From the NCBI RefSeq assembly GCF_001458395.1, contig NZ_CYSR01000009.1, positions 1 to 64,000 of the forward strand: 64,000 nucleotides of DNA, in the 5' to 3' direction. Positions 62,292-64,000 of this stretch are shown here, one piece after another. Under the pieces are notes generated by a model that was not told where the DNA came from, made no database searches, and saw nothing but the letters and a program-made list of their open reading frames with translations. Position 1 is the first letter of the stretch. Each line of letters begins with the position of its first letter. This DNA comes from Leisingera aquaemixtae (GTDB taxonomy: Bacteria > Pseudomonadota > Alphaproteobacteria > Rhodobacterales > Rhodobacteraceae). The translations under genes and the position numbers were made by a program.

Positions 62292-63346
62292 CAGTCCTCC
62301 AGACGTTTGCCGGTGGCGGGATCGAACAGATGGGTCAGCTCCGGCGCGACGGAAAAGCGGCGGATGCTGCCGGTGCCGTCATTGGCATGGCCCGGCACGC
62401 TGGCGGTGATGCTGAGATCGGTGCCCGGCAGGCGGCCGTGGATCAGGGTGTTGGCGCCCAGCTGTTCCAGCAGCTCCACCTCGATGGCGATGGGGCCTGC
62501 GGGGTCTTGCATCAGATGTTCCGGGCGCAGGCCCAGGGTGGCGGTGCCGGAATGGGCGGAGGCCACCGGCAGCACGCCGCCGCCGGGCAGGGCGGCCTGG
62601 CCGCCGCTGAGTTCTGCCGGGAAGAAATTCATCGCCGGGCTGCCGATGAAGCCCGCCACAAACACCGAGGCGGGGCGGTCATAAAGCTCGATCGGGGTGC
62701 CGAACTGCTCCACATAGCCGCCGTTCAGCACCATCAGCCGGTCGCCCAGCGTCATCGCCTCCACCTGATCGTGGGTGACGTAGATCGACGTGACCCCCAG
62801 CCGCTGCTGCAGCTTGCGGATCTCCAGCCGCATCTGCACCCGCAGCTTGGCATCCAAGTTTGAAAGCGGCTCGTCGAACAGGAACACCTGCGGATCGCGC
62901 ACGATGGCGCGGCCCATCGCGACCCGCTGACGCTGGCCGCCCGACAGCTGCCGCGGCTTGCGGTCGAGGTACTGCTTGATCTCCAGGATCTCCGCCGCCT
63001 CCTCGACGCGGCGGTTGATCTCGTCCTTCGGCAGTTTGCGGATCTTCAGGCCATAGGCCATGTTCTGGCGCACCGACATATGCGGATAAAGCGCGTAGTT
63101 CTGGAACACCATGGCGATATCGCGCGCCGAGGGTTCCAGCTCGTTCACCCGGCGTCCGCCGATGGAGATTTCACCGGAGGTGACGCTTTCCAGCCCCGCC
63201 ACCATCCGCAACAGCGTGGACTTGCCGCAGCCGGAGGGGCCGACGATGACGATGAACTCGCCATCGTTGATGTCGCCTTCGATATGGTGCAGCACCTCGG
63301 TCGGGCCGTAGGATTTCACCAGGTCTTTGAGTTGAATATCAGCCAT
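62291..63346 (-). CDS. ugpC: sn-glycerol-3-phosphate ABC transporter ATP-binding protein
   Basis: A 351-residue ABC ATPase of the sugar-type CUT1/UgpC group: Walker [14 protein letters not shown], signature [14 protein letters not shown], Walker [18 protein letters not shown]-loop [10 protein letters not shown], and a C-terminal regulatory TOBE-like domain. Upstream gene ugpE is 13 bp away, downstream ugpQ overlaps. Its pairing with ugpQ favours glycerol-3-phosphate over other CUT1 sugars. Confidence 0.9.
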   Translation of the reverse strand: MADIQLKDLVKSYGPTEVLHHIEGDINDGEFIVIVGPSGCGKSTLLRMVAGLESVTSGEISIGGRRVNELEPSARDIAMVFQNYALYPHMSVRQNMAYGLKIRKLPKDEINRRVEEAAEILEIKQYLDRKPRQLSGGQRQRVAMGRAIVRDPQVFLFDEPLSNLDAKLRVQMRLEIRKLQQRLGVTSIYVTHDQVEAMTLGDRLMVLNGGYVEQFGTPIELYDRPASVFVAGFIGSPAMNFFPAELSGGQAALPGGGVLPVASAHSGTATLGLRPEHLMQDPAGPIAIEVELLEQLGANTLIHGRLPGTDLSITASVPGHANDGTGSIRRFSVAPELTHLFDPATGKRLED

Positions 63347-63359
63347 TATTCGGGGCGCC

Positions 63360-64000
63360 TTACTTATCGGTTTCCGTCAAGCCCTGCACAAAGAGCTTTT
63401 GCATTGCGATGACCACAAACACCGGCGGGATCATCGCCAGCAGGGCCGTGGTCATGATGATGTTCCATTGCGGGCTCTGCTCCGCCGCTTCCAGCATCTG
63501 CTTGATCGACATCACGATGGTCGTCATCGAGGTGTCGGTGGTGATCAAAAGCGGCCAGAGGTACTGGTTCCAGCCGAAGATGAACAGGATCACGAACAGC
63601 GCCGCGATATTGGTGCGCGACAAGGGCAGCAGGATGTCGAAGAAGAACCGGAGCGGCCCGGCGCCGTCTATGCGGGCGCTTTCCAAGAGCTCATCCGGCA
63701 CCGTCAGGAACACCTGGCGGAACATGAACGTTGCGGTGGCCGAGGCGATCAGCGGGACCGACAGGCCCCAGTAGCTGTTCAGCATCCCGAGGTTGGCGAC
63801 CACCTCGAAGGTCGGCAGGATCCGCACCTCGACCGGCAGCATCAGGGTGATGAAGATCATCCAGAAGAAGGTCATGCGGAACGGGAACTTGAAGTAGACG
63901 ATGGCAAAGGCCGACAGCAGCGAAATCGCGATCTTGCCGGTGGAGATCATCAGCGCCATCGCCAGTGAGTTCAGCAGCATCAGCCAGACCGGCGCGGTCT
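63360..64000 (-). CDS. ugpE: sn-glycerol-3-phosphate ABC transporter permease (cut by window edge)
   Basis: The visible 213 or so residues are the C-terminal part of a CUT1 permease with the EAA loop ([27 protein letters not shown]-like: [18 protein letters not shown]). Several membrane spans ([32 protein letters not shown]). The gene continues past 64000. Assigned as UgpE from its order before ugpC-ugpQ. Confidence 0.88.
   Translation of the reverse strand, partial: TAPVWLMLLNSLAMALMISTGKIAISLLSAFAIVYFKFPFRMTFFWMIFITLMLPVEVRILPTFEVVANLGMLNSYWGLSVPLIASATATFMFRQVFLTVPDELLESARIDGAGPLRFFFDILLPLSRTNIAALFVILFIFGWNQYLWPLLITTDTSMTTIVMSIKQMLEAAEQSPQWNIIMTTALLAMIPPVFVVIAMQKLFVQGLTETDK

Noticed and set aside
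1-64000. CRISPR arrays, tRNA and rRNA genes, prophage modules
   Set aside because: No regularly spaced repeats, no cloverleaf-like sequence, no ribosomal RNA or phage structural genes were found on either strand.

Overview
The window looks like a large RepABC-type replicon (plasmid or chromid) of a Roseobacter-group alphaproteobacterium (Rhodobacteraceae; Leisingera, Phaeobacter or Ruegeria would fit). The reasons are the high GC content, a complete repABC replication and partition module at 50.8-54.3 kb, TRAP-TAXI transport, many small LysR-controlled catabolic operons, and a Na+-translocating NADH:quinone reductase (Nqr). No rRNA or tRNA gene, CRISPR array or prophage was seen. The identification rests on gene content and protein motifs, not on a database comparison.

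Layout. 0-24.9 kb is catabolic: the start of a Na/Pi cotransporter gene (cut by the left edge), a LuxR-type regulator divergent from agmatinase and a polyamine-type binding protein, an enolase-superfamily dehydratase with a GMC oxidoreductase and a LysR regulator, a PLP C-S lyase-like enzyme and a ThDP enzyme, then a LysR gene divergent from a TAXI-TRAP / D-amino-acid dehydrogenase / Asp-Glu-type racemase / class V aminotransferase locus, a two-domain FAD-GcvT dehydrogenase, a Doc/AbrB toxin-antitoxin pair, and a LysR gene divergent from an MmgE/PrpD gene. Five copies of one long palindromic intergenic repeat lie between 8.9 and 21.8 kb and none was seen elsewhere. 25-30.5 kb holds an aldehyde dehydrogenase, an outer-membrane efflux lipoprotein, the Nqr maturation genes nqrM and apbE, a small membrane protein and a CBS-pair protein. 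30.6-34.3 kb has an IS remnant and a five-gene nitronate monooxygenase / tautomerase / NTF2-like / GST / LysR cluster. 34.3-40.2 kb is nqrABCDEF. 40.5-46.7 kb is a Rieske oxygenase / aldehyde dehydrogenase / small protein / alcohol dehydrogenase / enolase-superfamily operon under a LysR regulator. 46.9-48.3 kb is homospermidine synthase.

48.5-56 kb is the replicon core. Three unrecognised genes (a small protein, an HTH regulator and a GNAT-like protein) come first, then repA-repB-(antisense ctRNA)-repC. Four exact copies of a 16-bp palindrome, ATTGTCAGCTGACAAT, follow and are the candidate parS centromere. The first copy overlaps the repC stop codon, two lie in the next intergenic region, and the fourth sits inside the coding sequence of hutI, about 1.9 kb beyond repC. 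54.6-61.3 kb continues with an MFS exporter that has a His-rich tail, and with hutI-H-G-U for histidine degradation. 61.35-64 kb is ugpQ-ugpC-ugpE (glycerophosphodiester / glycerol-3-phosphate use), cut by the right edge.

How the parts work together. The Nqr complex needs covalent FMN on NqrB and NqrC (Thr in D-x-x-[SA]-G-A-T motifs, visible here), attached by ApbE, and it needs NqrM for maturation. Both helper genes are present but separated from nqrF by about 4.4 kb that includes an IS remnant. The catabolic operons mostly feed amino acids, polyamines and methylated amines into central metabolism. The best candidate for something undescribed is the placement of a centromere site inside a housekeeping catabolic gene. 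After that come the unknown three-gene cassette beside repABC, the dispersed palindromic repeat, and the substrate-unknown TAXI and Rieske operons.
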